This document shows, piece by piece, positions 27,364 through 35,927 of a stretch of DNA of 64,000 nucleotides; positions within the stretch are counted from its first letter, which is position 1; the number at the start of each line of letters is the position of its first letter. The notes under the pieces are model-generated. The model was not told the origin of the DNA, did not search any database, and saw only the letters and a program-made list of their open reading frames with translations. A program made the translations under genes and the position numbers. This DNA comes from Candidatus Thiodiazotropha endoloripes (lineage in GTDB: Bacteria; Pseudomonadota; Gammaproteobacteria; Chromatiales; Chromatiaceae): positions 868,001 to 932,000 of the forward strand of contig NZ_LVJW01000003.1 of the NCBI RefSeq assembly GCF_001708965.1. Reading direction: 5' to 3'.

Positions 27364-28161
27364 ATGGAACCAATTGAAAAGGCGACTGTTTTGGTGACTG
27401 GGGCTTCAAAGGGAATCGGTCTTTCGATCGCTGAGGAGTTCGCTGAACATGGACATAATCTGGTACTGGTTGCCCGAGGAGAAGAAGCGTTACAGCGTGT
27501 GGCGGAGAGACTCAAGACGGAGACCGGAGTAGAGGTTACAGTAATCAGTCGTGATTTGACCGAAGCGGGGGCACCCCAGAAGCTCTATGAACAGATGGAA
27601 CAGTCAGGTAAGAGCGTAGATATTCTGGTCAACAATGCCGGAGTAGGGATGAGTGGTCTGTTTCGTGAGGGGGATTACTCAAAACTGAGCAGCATGTTAC
27701 AACTTAATATGCTGGTACTGACTCAGCTGACCCATCTGTTTCTCCCGCAGATGCTGATTCGCAAGCGTGGCCGGATACTCAACCTGGGGTCACTGGTCTC
27801 CTATTTTACTGGAGGACCAAACTGGGCGGCCTATGTGGCAAGTAAGCACTATGTGCGTGCCTTGAGTACAGGCTTGTCGAAGGAGTTGAAAGGCTCAGGA
27901 GTGGCCGTGACTTTGCTCTCACCTGGTGCAACAGCCACCGATTTTGTAAAGACCGCCGAAACAAAGGATATGTTGGCCTATCAACTACCCATTGGGCCAT
28001 TACCTAAACAGATCGCCAAGCTTGCTTATCATGCATGTCAGACGGGAAAAAAATCGGTAGTCCCTGGAGTCTTCAACAAAATACTTGCCTTTGTGGGTGA
28101 GTTACATCCACGGATTATCGCATTTGAAGTGTTTGGTTTTTTGTCAAACAAAAAAAGATAG
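27364..28161 (+). CDS. Short-chain dehydrogenase/reductase (classical SDR)
   Basis: A 265-residue NAD(P)-dependent SDR. The Rossmann motif TGASKGIG is at about residues 12-19 and NNAGVG follows. The catalytic pattern is Ser (NLGSLVSYF) with YVASKHYVR (Tyr-x3-Lys). The N-terminal RG/RS pattern after strand 2 (VLVARGEE) suggests NADP. The C-terminal FLSNKKR is basic. The substrate cannot be read from the sequence; the DltE/YqjQ-like class is one possibility. It appears to be a single-gene unit controlled by the operator pair upstream. Confidence 0.88.
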   Translation: MEPIEKATVLVTGASKGIGLSIAEEFAEHGHNLVLVARGEEALQRVAERLKTETGVEVTVISRDLTEAGAPQKLYEQMEQSGKSVDILVNNAGVGMSGLFREGDYSKLSSMLQLNMLVLTQLTHLFLPQMLIRKRGRILNLGSLVSYFTGGPNWAAYVASKHYVRALSTGLSKELKGSGVAVTLLSPGATATDFVKTAETKDMLAYQLPIGPLPKQIAKLAYHACQTGKKSVVPGVFNKILAFVGELHPRIIAFEVFGFLSNKKR

Positions 28162-28336
28162 TTATCAGGCTTAAGTTATATCGGTACGTTCAGGCTGATT
28201 TATATAACACGATAAGGTTTATCAAGGAGTAGTAATTTTATAATTTAATTTTTAAGCATGGTGCTGCATATGAATATAATGAGTGGTGGGATATTTGTAG
28301 TAGGAAAATGCCACGGTTTTTAACTCTCTAGATTGA

Positions 28337-29017
28337 CTAATTATTCTCAAGTGCTGATGGCGATTTGCACCCGACGATCGCCGGCGCTTCGTGTATCAGT
28401 TCGTCTCTCTCCATGGCATCAACCATGAAAAGTGCAAAATCGATACGACGTGTGAGATTACTCTTCAGTATGGGATCGCCTACATGCCGACTCCAAACCG
28501 GTAGTCCCTGGCTTTCACCTTCCTCAAGGTCGCTGCCGCGAACCACTGTCCACCGGGTTTCGCTCTCAAAAACTCTTCTGCAGGCTTCAACCTGATCGTC
28601 CAATTCAACGACCCGAATCAGTCTGGCGAGTTTACCCATCAGATTGACCATGGCCTTGAAAGTCCAGGAGTAGACATCTTTCCCATCACGACTTATGTGC
28701 CAACCACATGAAAAGATAAGCCGGGCCCCAGGCTCAGCAAAATCCAAAACAGCCTGTGCTGTACCGGATGAGTACTGCTGAATACCCCAGGGTACAAGTA
28801 CGGTCAAGACACCACCACAACCGGAAACTGCCTGCTTGATCACTTCCCGATCATTTGTAGCGCCAGGAAAGATGGTAATTTTTTTATTAAAATCAGATAG
28901 TTTGCTGACACTCTGTTGTCTACAGACAGCGACTACCTGATATCCTCTGTCCAAGGCATGCTGAACCATGTATCGACCAAGTTTACCGGAAGCACCGATG
29001 ATACAGACTTTTTTCAA
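28337..29017 (-). CDS. Atypical SDR / NAD(P)H-binding NmrA-like protein
   Basis: A protein of 226 residues starting at TTG 29017, which is preceded by AGGAG at seven bases; the open frame reaches 29080, but the upstream part lacks a ribosome-binding site. The N-terminus KKVCIIGASGKLGRYMVQ is a Rossmann GASGxLG motif, and TIFPGATNDREVIKQAVSG and WTVVRGSDLEEGE fit NAD(P)H-binding (PF13460-type) proteins that lack the classical Tyr-Lys pair. Such proteins act as flavin or quinone reductases, redox sensors or epimerases; no specific function is assigned. Confidence 0.82.
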   Translation of the reverse strand: MKKVCIIGASGKLGRYMVQHALDRGYQVVAVCRQQSVSKLSDFNKKITIFPGATNDREVIKQAVSGCGGVLTVLVPWGIQQYSSGTAQAVLDFAEPGARLIFSCGWHISRDGKDVYSWTFKAMVNLMGKLARLIRVVELDDQVEACRRVFESETRWTVVRGSDLEEGESQGLPVWSRHVGDPILKSNLTRRIDFALFMVDAMERDELIHEAPAIVGCKSPSALENN

Positions 29018-29233
29018 ACTAATTCTCCTGGCAATCGAGAGCGAACAACAAGCCGGCCTGAGTGAGGTTTGGTGAAGCAACTCTAACAGGTGTAGGAGAA
29101 GATCGACTAGTCCTGAACTGCTGCTAAATCTGGATTGCCATGGAAAAGGATCAACAGTTTCAATATTCAGCCTTTTATAGAGTGTTATGACAGTGAAAAT
29201 GGTATAAATATATGATTATTTAATTAGTTAAGA

Positions 29234-29515
29234 TCAATCGATGATCTCAACGCCTTTCCAGAAAGCTACCATACCCTCTATATTTTTAGCCTCTTCCGAA
29301 GTTGTGGGGTAGTACCAGGCTGCATCAAGGTTCTCATCACCATTTACAGAAAGTGAATAGTAGTGTGCTACACCTTTCCATGGGCATACTGAAGTCGTAT
29401 CACTTGGATTGAGATATTCCTGTTTTACGGATCTGACAGGGAAATAGTGGTTGAACTCTACCACTACAGTCTCGTTACTTTCTGCGATGATTTGACCATT
29501 CCAAACTGCCTTCAT
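29234..29515 (-). CDS. DUF427 domain protein
   Basis: A 93-residue cytoplasmic protein covering a full DUF427 domain: MKAVWNGQIIAESNETVVVE, YFPVRSV, SVCPWKGVAHYYSL and AAWYYPTTSEEAKNIEG are the conserved blocks of this beta-rich family. Function unknown. It is a stand-alone gene; the 263 bp between it and the propeller gene at 29779 hold nothing recognisable. Confidence 0.9.
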   Translation of the reverse strand: MKAVWNGQIIAESNETVVVEFNHYFPVRSVKQEYLNPSDTTSVCPWKGVAHYYSLSVNGDENLDAAWYYPTTSEEAKNIEGMVAFWKGVEIID

Positions 29516-29778
29516 GATAACTACTCCAAATAGAGTATCGTCTGACTAATTCTTATGTCCAATTATAGATCTTGTTAATTATCTTTTGCTGTTATGAGTG
29601 GAATATACATTTTCTCTGTGGTTTTTTATTATCAAAGAATTATTCATGGTGAGGAGTTTCTTATGAGCATTGTAAGCGAGTAGTGACTCTGAGCTGATGG
29701 TCTTGTTAGCATTTAGGGAGCGACGTATTGTAGCGAGCCAAGAGGTTAAGGCTTGCAAACTACTTAACTATTACCCGC

Positions 29779-30993
29779 TTAAAGTGGTGCATATAAATAG
29801 CGTATCTGAGTTGGCCCCCCCTCAGTTTCTCTATGCACCCATGCAACATGCAGGTCTCCAGAGCTATCCAATGTGATGCTAGGGTGATCCTGAACCCCCT
29901 TTCCGGAAGCGCCACTGAGTAGCACATCATCACTCCATTCTCCATCCTCCAGCCAGCTGTACCAAACATCCTTGGAACCCTCTCTCTCATCCGTCCAAGC
30001 AACTATCAATTGTCCGTTCTGATGACCGGAGATCGTGGCATGCCATTGGCGGTAATTTGTGCCAAAGTCATCCTGAATTCGCACATTTCCTTCAAATGCT
30101 TGATCATTAGGCTTATTGGCTCCATAGATATCGTAGCCTTCTCGAAAATCTCGCTTATCAGCCCATACAGCATACACACCTGAATTGCCGTATTTTGCTA
30201 ACGCAACTCTCGCAACACCATGCCCGGAACCATACCCGGCCCTGGGTCCTGGTGGTTGTTCGCTGATACGGGTTGGTGAGGAAAACCTGCATGAATCACC
30301 AACTTCACTTTGGCTATGCATGATTACGGTATGTCCAAGCCGGCGGTCTTCCCAGGCGATGTTGACACGTTCACCCTGCACAGAAATGACTGGATACAAC
30401 TGATCATTTTGCAATGGGCCCGGTTCAACTGGGCAACGTTGTGCGGGTGATAGATGTAACTGTTTGTCTACTGTTAGCTTTTGCAGAATGATACGACCAA
30501 ACCGTTGTGCCTGCTCCCTATACACAATCAAGATCTGGTTATCCAAACTGGATAAATTGGCATGGCCGGAGGTTTTCTCTCCAAGTTGAACGATCGGCCC
30601 CATCTTTTTCGCTTTGACTATACGTGCTGAAACCTGCTCATCCTCTTCCCACGCAATGGCAAACCGACCATCACCCAGGGCACGTATCGATGGCTCAAAG
30701 GCTTCACCATTACCACTGATCCTGAGCTTGGGTGAGAAGGTATTTGAATCCAGCGACTTTCTAGACAAATAGATGCGAGGTGTTCCATCACTATCATCTT
30801 CCCAGACAACACTCACAACGCTACCCGATACCGCAATATTCTGACGTCCCGATGATTCCAAATGGTGAAAGATCCCTTGTTTTGCAGGTTCACTTACGTT
30901 AATAGGTGTAATAATTACCTCTGTTTGTGCAGATAAGTGGTAGGTAGCGAAAATCAATATGGCCGTAAGAAGCAGCTGATATAGTCTCTTCAA
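29779..30993 (-). CDS. Secreted sialidase-like beta-propeller protein
   Basis: A 404-residue protein with signal peptide (LLLTAILIFATYHLSAQ). The mature part shows repeated blades with Trp-Glu/Thr-Asp motifs: VVWEDDSDGTPRIYLSR, IAWEEDEQVSAR, IAWEDRRLGHT, VWADKRDF, VAWTDEREGSKD and HVAWVHRE. They occur every 45-60 residues, as in six-bladed sialidase/BNR-type propellers. No catalytic set of a true sialidase is seen, so a binding role is more likely. The start codon overlaps the stop of the upstream thioredoxin gene by 4 bp, so the two are coupled. Confidence 0.8.
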   Translation of the reverse strand: MKRLYQLLLTAILIFATYHLSAQTEVIITPINVSEPAKQGIFHHLESSGRQNIAVSGSVVSVVWEDDSDGTPRIYLSRKSLDSNTFSPKLRISGNGEAFEPSIRALGDGRFAIAWEEDEQVSARIVKAKKMGPIVQLGEKTSGHANLSSLDNQILIVYREQAQRFGRIILQKLTVDKQLHLSPAQRCPVEPGPLQNDQLYPVISVQGERVNIAWEDRRLGHTVIMHSQSEVGDSCRFSSPTRISEQPPGPRAGYGSGHGVARVALAKYGNSGVYAVWADKRDFREGYDIYGANKPNDQAFEGNVRIQDDFGTNYRQWHATISGHQNGQLIVAWTDEREGSKDVWYSWLEDGEWSDDVLLSGASGKGVQDHPSITLDSSGDLHVAWVHRETEGGPTQIRYLYAPL

Positions 30994-31451
30994 GATGAAT
31001 CTACCTTTTTTATTGCCTGTTGGACTTTATTGTGAGCATCCACCAGGTCTTCGATTCTTTGAACGCCAACCATTCGGGTAATGACCTTGCCACCTGGTGA
31101 CATGAAGGTAAATATCGGTGTAACAAATGCATTGTAACGGGTGCCCAACTCACGTTCCGTAATACGTTCTCCAGATGGCAAACGCAGTCTATTTCCACTC
31201 TCTGCATCTACGTAGGCCAGTACATAGTGTTTTGAGTACTGTTCCTTAACACCGGGATCGGAAAACGCTTCCTTATTAGTCTTATCGCAATAGCCACAAC
31301 CATAACGGCCAAAATAGACAAACATGATTTTGGTTTCAGCATTTGCTTGTGCCATTGCTTTGTCAAATGGTAGAAAAGAGTAATCATCAGGTGGATCAGC
31401 TATAGCAGCAGATGCTACAAGGCAAAACATAAAACCAAAAATTTTGGTCAT
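30990..31451 (-). CDS. Periplasmic thioredoxin-fold protein (SoxW-like)
   Basis: A 153-residue protein with signal peptide (FMFCLVASAAIAD) and a thioredoxin fold with CGYC (Cys52, Cys55) in FVYFGRYGCGYCDKTNKEAF. The FVTPIFTFMSPGGK segment carries the cis-Pro. The long insertion between active site and cis-Pro and the CxYC motif resemble SoxW/DsbD-gamma-like thioredoxins. It is the first gene of a two-gene operon with the propeller protein (4-bp overlap). It may keep a cysteine in the partner or another secreted protein reduced; the propeller protein itself has only two cysteines. Confidence 0.85.
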   Translation of the reverse strand: MTKIFGFMFCLVASAAIADPPDDYSFLPFDKAMAQANAETKIMFVYFGRYGCGYCDKTNKEAFSDPGVKEQYSKHYVLAYVDAESGNRLRLPSGERITERELGTRYNAFVTPIFTFMSPGGKVITRMVGVQRIEDLVDAHNKVQQAIKKVDSS

Positions 31452-31594
31452 TGTGTGCTCCGTTTAAAGATAAATACCATATATGAATAATTAAGTATGT
31501 GGTCTTTTGTTGTACGGCCAAGTCAAAGAAGTAATGGCATTTCCACGGTAAGGCAGACTCTTCCGGGTTATGATCTGAGCATAGGAGGAAGCAT

Positions 31595-31722
31595 ATGAGT
31601 AGTCAACGATTTAGCCTGGAATTCAAAGTGTAAGCGGATACAACAGATGGTGAGTCGTAGTTGCACTGATATCGAGGTCACCGAGCGGTTGGGTGTTTTC
31701 GCTGACAGTCTCTACAGGTAGG
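31595..31722 (+). pseudogene. Decayed IS3-family transposase orfA fragment
   Basis: After an AGGAGGAA ribosome-binding site, ATG 31595 begins MSSQRFSLEFK, the usual start of IS3-family OrfA (helix-turn-helix) proteins, but a stop follows within 13 codons. After a frame change, the segment at about 31640-31710 reads VTERLGVFADSLYR, matching the ERLGVS.HSLYKW helix-turn-helix region of OrfA, and a stop follows again. No OrfB or end repeats were found nearby. The rest of the gap (31452-31938) has no gene. The element is dead. Confidence 0.75.
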
Positions 31723-31938
31723 CAGATTTTCACAGATATCTCCCAACCAAATACAATCCAAAGTTAGAGGAAAGAGGAAAAGCAGTTGAAACTCCATTCT
31801 TAAAGCTGTTGATGCTCGAAAAGCAGAAACTGGTCAATTCTCAAATGAATTTGTACATTTGATACAATGATTAAAATGATGCCTAAGGTTCACAAAAACA
31901 ATTCGATAAAAATGACCACCTTTCCGATTTAGGTAGGA

Positions 31939-32187
31939 TTAGTTACGTTCTGTTTCAGAGTTGTCAGATTTAAAACTGGGTAAATCGGCTTTGCCAATCA
32001 CAGCAAGAACAACGCCAACACAAACGAAGAAAAATGTCGATGCCATGAAACTGGCGGATATGGGGTCATCCTTACCCACGCTCTCAATTTGAAAATAGAG
32101 CATTACACTGGAAGCAATAGCCAGCAGAAAGCTTACTCCCGCAGAAATGAGCGAGATCTTCTGAAGTACACCTTTCCTTTTAGTCAT
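31939..32187 (-). CDS. Small hypothetical membrane protein
   Basis: An 82-residue protein with two clear membrane segments (LISAGVSFLLAIASSVMLYF and FMASTFFFVCVGVVLAVIG) joined by a short polar loop, a basic N-terminus and an acidic C-terminus. This favours an N-in, C-in topology. No family is recognised. It lies between the IS3 fragment and the REP transposase in the accessory block. Confidence 0.65.
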   Translation of the reverse strand: MTKRKGVLQKISLISAGVSFLLAIASSVMLYFQIESVGKDDPISASFMASTFFFVCVGVVLAVIGKADLPSFKSDNSETERN

Positions 32188-32217
32188 GCGGTTTATGCTC
32201 CTGTTTCTTGAGGTTTG

Positions 32218-32240
32218 GAGGGGGTCAGTACCCTTTTTTA
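32218..32240. repeat. REP-like element, inverted copy, at the 3' end of the transposase gene
   Basis: GGGGTCAGTACCC (32221-32233), embedded in a G-run and a T-run, is the reverse complement of the repeats found on the other side of the transposase gene. It ends directly at the transposase stop codon. A small imperfect hairpin (GGGT..ACCC) and T-run could also serve as a terminator for genes read from either side. Confidence 0.75.
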
Positions 32241-32933
32241 CTAATTCCCTTTTCCTTTTGGGCGTCCTCTTCTAGCCTGGCCAACTCTGCACTTTAGCTT
32301 CTTTTCAATCTGCACACAAAAGCGAGTATTACCCAGGGGGGTTCCAGTATGAACAGTTGTTCGGATATCGTGAACCTGATCCGCTTTAAGTGCAATACGG
32401 AACAATTCACGATAGGCAAACTGCCTGTTATGAATATCCTGGGCTAGTTGTTGATAAAAGGCATGAGGAGCAATCAATTTATCAGTGTATTGGGTTGCAT
32501 TACCTCGATAACTGGACCAACGATAATCATTGGGTCTTTGGACCATGCCCGCTCTAACCGGATTGAGTTCAATGTATCGCATGCAGGTAAACAGATAGGC
32601 ATTACTATCGATCACGCAGCCTTTGTGACGTCCTTCCCATAAAGTACCTGATTTACCATAAGACTTATTGATATAGGGAACGTAATGCCGACCTACGAAC
32701 TGTATGGTTTTGCTGATTGCCTCCTGAGATTCCGGTGTTAGAAGTAAATGGACATGGTTGGTCATTAAGCAATAGGCGTGGATGGCGCAACCATGTTTGT
32801 CCGCGCCTTCTTTTAACCAAGCTAAATAGGCCAGATAATCATTGGTTTCAAAGAAGACTGGTTGGCGGCTATTTCCACGTTGGATCACATGAGCCGGGAT
32901 GCCCGGTAAATAAAAACGGGGTTTTCTTGGCAT
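32241..32933 (-). CDS. REP-associated tyrosine transposase (RAYT, Y1_Tnp)
   Basis: A 230-residue single-strand HUH transposase. The N-terminus MPRKPRFYLPGIPAHVIQRG is typical, the HUH metal motif is NHVHLLL, and the catalytic tyrosine lies in MRYIELNPVRAGMV. The C-terminus is basic (ARRGRPKGKGN). RAYTs mobilise or maintain short REP palindromes. Here matching repeats flank the gene on both sides (32218-32240 and 32986-33060), so this looks like an intact RAYT-REP unit. The gene shows no frameshift. Confidence 0.93.
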   Translation of the reverse strand: MPRKPRFYLPGIPAHVIQRGNSRQPVFFETNDYLAYLAWLKEGADKHGCAIHAYCLMTNHVHLLLTPESQEAISKTIQFVGRHYVPYINKSYGKSGTLWEGRHKGCVIDSNAYLFTCMRYIELNPVRAGMVQRPNDYRWSSYRGNATQYTDKLIAPHAFYQQLAQDIHNRQFAYRELFRIALKADQVHDIRTTVHTGTPLGNTRFCVQIEKKLKCRVGQARRGRPKGKGN

Positions 32934-32985
32934 TTGAACATCCTTGTTCAGATAGTTAGTGGAATATGAATGTATTTAATATTTC

Positions 32986-33060
32986 GGTTTAAGGGTACTT
33001 ACCCCTTTAGAGACCGTTTAGACCCCTTTTCGACACGGTTTAAGGGTACTGACCCCTTTT
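32986..33060. repeat. Two direct REP-like copies upstream of the transposase gene
   Basis: GGTTTAAGGGTACTTACCCC begins at 32986 and GGTTTAAGGGTACTGACCCC at 33037, 51 bp apart and differing at one position; each is followed by a T-run. A third partial copy (CCGTTTAGACCCCTTTT, from about 33014) lies between them. With the inverted copy at 32218 they bracket the transposase gene. Each can form a small hairpin (GGGT/ACCC). Confidence 0.8.
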
Positions 33061-33139
33061 GAGGAGCTTTACCAGATTTTCAATTATGAATCTGTTTAAG
33101 AGGAGGTGAGACAGTGCCCCACCTATCAAAGGGGTTCCT

Positions 33140-33889
33140 TTATAACATTGATAACTGGCCATCCTGACTGATGCGCAACTTCTCTACATCGATCTTGAAG
33201 CTGGCCTGTAACAGTTCCCTGGCGATGTTTTTGATGTTTGTCACCACTTTCTGATCTGGGCCTTTCTTGAAGGTGTCCTGGAACATCACCATCCAGTTTC
33301 CGGTCATGGCAAGGTATTCGTAGAGCTTCTGACGATCGGCCGGGGAAGCATTCTCCAGCCCCTGGCTCAGGGCTTGGTTGCTTGCGATCATTTGCTCCAC
33401 CTGTTTGTGCAGATGAAGCAGATTCTGCTCCGGTATCTCCGCCCCTTCGTTATAGGCTGACCAGATGCCATAGAGGAATGAGGCTGTGGCTGTCGGAATG
33501 TCCCCTTCAGGTGCCCTGGCTGCCTGCTCTATCCTTTTCTGTACGAACAGAGCGATGTTGAACAGCTTTTCCATATTGGCCCGGTTGGCCTCGGGAAAAT
33601 TTCCGGCTAACTGGACGGCGGACAGTGATTTGTTGTTGGCTGCCGCCTGGATATCCTGAGGTGTGATGGTACTCAGCTGCTCAACGAAACGCTTACCCGC
33701 CTCACCACTGCTCTCAAGGGGTCTGATGGTTGGAGCCATTACGGGCTGTTCAAACAACTGATCGAATCCATCCACCAGGAAGCCTGGAGTCGCCGCTGTG
33801 CGGTTAACCGGAGCACTGTTGATCATGGTTGAACAGGTGGAGAGAAATCCCGCCAGTAACAGACGGGATAGCAGTAGCCTGATGTTCAT
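33140..33889 (-). CDS. Secreted helical protein, DUF6683-like, paralogue of the next gene
   Basis: A 249-residue protein with a signal peptide (about residues 1-26). From residue 70 on it is helical and resembles the protein at 33901-34545: shared blocks include MEKLFNIALF, FLYGIWSAYN, GAEIP and MTGNWMVMFQ. The pattern of blocks (a charged N-terminal helix, then FLxGxxxAY, then LYExLAM.G) is reminiscent of DUF6683 proteins, a weak match. It is 11 bp downstream of its paralogue and so in the same operon. Function unknown. Confidence 0.75.
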   Translation of the reverse strand: MNIRLLLSRLLLAGFLSTCSTMINSAPVNRTAATPGFLVDGFDQLFEQPVMAPTIRPLESSGEAGKRFVEQLSTITPQDIQAAANNKSLSAVQLAGNFPEANRANMEKLFNIALFVQKRIEQAARAPEGDIPTATASFLYGIWSAYNEGAEIPEQNLLHLHKQVEQMIASNQALSQGLENASPADRQKLYEYLAMTGNWMVMFQDTFKKGPDQKVVTNIKNIARELLQASFKIDVEKLRISQDGQLSML

Positions 33890-33900
33890 CTTGTCATCCT

Positions 33901-34545
33901 TTACTGGGTGGTGCAGTTTTGAGCGGTGATGGTCAGATCGCCTTCCTGACTGATGGAGATCGACTCGGGCTCAATCTTCAGGCTACGGGTGATGATCTCT
34001 CGGACCATGATTTTGACATTGTTCAATGCCATCTCATCCGGTTGTGATGTCAGGTGGTGCTGGATCATCAGCAGCCAGTTTCCAACCATCGCGAAGGTCT
34101 CATAAAGTGCCGATCGGTTGTCGCTGGTTGATTTCTCATACTCTTTGAGAAACTCGGTTCTTTCGCGCATGGTATCCCTGGTCTGAGTGACCAGCTTATC
34201 GAACTGCTTGCCGGGGATGGTTGCGCCCCGGTTGTAGATCGACCAGATACCATAGAGAAATAGGGTGATCGCTCCATGGATATCCTGTTTGGGCAGCTTG
34301 TGGATCTCTTCAAAACGTTGATGAATGAAGAGGGAGATATTGAACAGTTTTTCCATCTCCCCACGATGCTGTTGCGGTGCGTTTCTCGAGAGTTTGGATG
34401 CGGTGGAAGACTTCTTGCGTACAGCGCTCTTGATCTCCTGCTCGGTCAGTTCGTTGAACAGGCTTTCATGATCCCGATAGACGGCCTGGGAGTAGTTGCC
34501 ATTGGCTTCGCTGTGATTGCTCTCGGATGTGTTGAGTGTGTTCAA
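33901..34545 (-). CDS. Helical hypothetical protein, DUF6683-like, paralogue of the previous gene
   Basis: A 214-residue protein sharing blocks MEKLFNISLFIHQRFE, FLYGIWSIYNRGATIP, LYETFAMVGNWLLM and SISQEGDLTI with the protein at 33140-33889. Unlike that protein it has no signal peptide; the first 45 residues are polar. One member of the pair is therefore predicted cytoplasmic and the other exported, unless this start is wrong. ATG 34545 follows GAGGTAACC, which is a fair ribosome-binding site. Function unknown. Confidence 0.75.
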   Translation of the reverse strand: MNTLNTSESNHSEANGNYSQAVYRDHESLFNELTEQEIKSAVRKKSSTASKLSRNAPQQHRGEMEKLFNISLFIHQRFEEIHKLPKQDIHGAITLFLYGIWSIYNRGATIPGKQFDKLVTQTRDTMRERTEFLKEYEKSTSDNRSALYETFAMVGNWLLMIQHHLTSQPDEMALNNVKIMVREIITRSLKIEPESISISQEGDLTITAQNCTTQ

Positions 34546-35099
34546 GGGTTACCTCACTGAGTGGTATGGATAGTGTTTAAACGGACTACTCTGTTTCGGG
34601 TGCGCTGTTCTGGCTTCGACAGGGAAACTTCCATGGGCGAAAGCCGGCGGAAATGGGAGGCAGAGCAGACAGATACTCATGTCTGTCAGCAGTTGTGTGA
34701 CCCGGTCGTGGGAATAGAGCTGGCCCTGCATGCAGGGCGGGCCGGGCCGATGGGTTTGCCGAAACTCGAAGGCGATACCCGGTTCTCTGCTGAGAGGAGG
34801 TATGGTGAACGGGATTCAATCTACACTCCATGTATGCCATCCATCCCTGATAAATACAGTATGCTGAATTTCCATATCAAAATCTGTAGATGACATGAGG
34901 GTCATCTGAGGCGCTCCTGACAAAATTATGCCATGCGCCAACTTGATGAATATCAGGGATAACCCCTATATGCCAAGCTGATGCCTGCTAAGATTGTCGA
35001 TGGCGGTTGATATTCGACATGTGGAACGTAACGATATTGGTATATGCTTTTAATCGTTAAGGTGTTTATTTTCCTGGGATTGAATCGCTGGAGGGGAAC
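34546..35099. other. Intergenic region before the oxidoreductase beta gene
   Basis: This 554-bp stretch lies between the divergent paralogue pair and the beta-subunit gene. A plus-strand frame (34561-34893) is open but Arg/Cys-rich, lacks a ribosome-binding site and looks spurious. GC-rich sequence near 34720-34760 (GCATGCAGGGCGGGCC) gives way to AT-rich sequence near 35010-35060, a likely promoter zone. GGAGGGG at 35091-35097 is the beta-subunit ribosome-binding site. Confidence 0.5.
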
Positions 35100-35927
35100 A
35101 TGCCGGTACCTTCGCTGAAGGCAAAAGACTATAAATCGGATATCAAGCCGGTATGGTGCCCGGGCTGCGGTCACTTCGCCGTGCTGGCTGCATTGACCAA
35201 GGCGATGGCCCATCTCGGACTGATCAAAGAGAATGTGGCGGTGGTCTCAGGGATCGGTTGTTCATCCCGCTTGCCTGCCTATATCGACAGCTACGGATTC
35301 CATGGGATCCATGGTCGTGCGCTGGCGGCGGCCTCCGGACTGAAGGCGGCGCGGCCGGACCTGACGGTGGTGGTGGCCGGTGGTGACGGGGATGGATTCT
35401 CGATAGGCGGCAACCATTTTCTGCACGCCTGCCGACGCAATATGGATATGACCTATATCGTGATGGACAATGAGGTCTATGGTATGACCAAGGGGCAGGC
35501 CTCACCCACCACCAAACCAAACTGGGATAAAAGCAAGTTGACGCCCCATGGCACCGGCATACCCTGTTTCAATCCTGCCGCCATCGCTCTGGCCGCGGGC
35601 GCCGGATTTATCGCCAGGGCTTTTGCTGGCAATCCATCGGATCTGACCAAGGTTCTGGTGGAGGCGATCGAGTATCCGGGATTTGCCTTTATCCAGGTAC
35701 TGAGTGGTTGTGTCACCTTTCGTCCGGACCAGAAGGCATGGAAGGAGCAGGTCCATCCGTTCATCAACGACGTGCCGACCGAGGACCGGATCAAGGCTGC
35801 ACAGATCATCCAGGCGGATGATGGACTCGCTACCGGGGTTATCTACGCCACGCCGATACCGGTATGGCAGCCCGAAAATATAAAAAGTCGTGAAGTGGCA
35901 GAGTTGGAGGAGGAGTTTTGTCTATGA
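35100..35927 (+). CDS. korB: 2-oxoacid:acceptor (ferredoxin) oxidoreductase, beta subunit
   Basis: A 275-residue TPP-binding subunit. The cluster/TPP motif WCPGCGHFAV is at about residue 18, GIGCSSRLP follows, and GDGDGFSIGGNHF is the Mg-TPP motif. LSGCVTF gives a fourth cysteine, so the usual Cys set for a [4Fe-4S] cluster in this family is present. The TPP core KGQASPTT is characteristic of KorB/PorB. It should pair with the alpha subunit at 22607-24334, from which it is separated by 10.8 kb. The stop overlaps the next start (ATGA), so it is coupled to the ferritin-like gene. Confidence 0.92.
   Translation: MPVPSLKAKDYKSDIKPVWCPGCGHFAVLAALTKAMAHLGLIKENVAVVSGIGCSSRLPAYIDSYGFHGIHGRALAAASGLKAARPDLTVVVAGGDGDGFSIGGNHFLHACRRNMDMTYIVMDNEVYGMTKGQASPTTKPNWDKSKLTPHGTGIPCFNPAAIALAAGAGFIARAFAGNPSDLTKVLVEAIEYPGFAFIQVLSGCVTFRPDQKAWKEQVHPFINDVPTEDRIKAAQIIQADDGLATGVIYATPIPVWQPENIKSREVAELEEEFCL

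Noticed and set aside
33037-33060. REP copies considered as a CRISPR-like array
   Set aside because: Only two full copies and one partial copy with unequal spacing, next to a RAYT gene; REP elements explain them.
34561-34893. 110-codon frame between the paralogue pair and the oxidoreductase beta gene
   Set aside because: Arg/Cys-rich, no Shine-Dalgarno sequence, no motif, and GC-rich noise; not reported as a gene.
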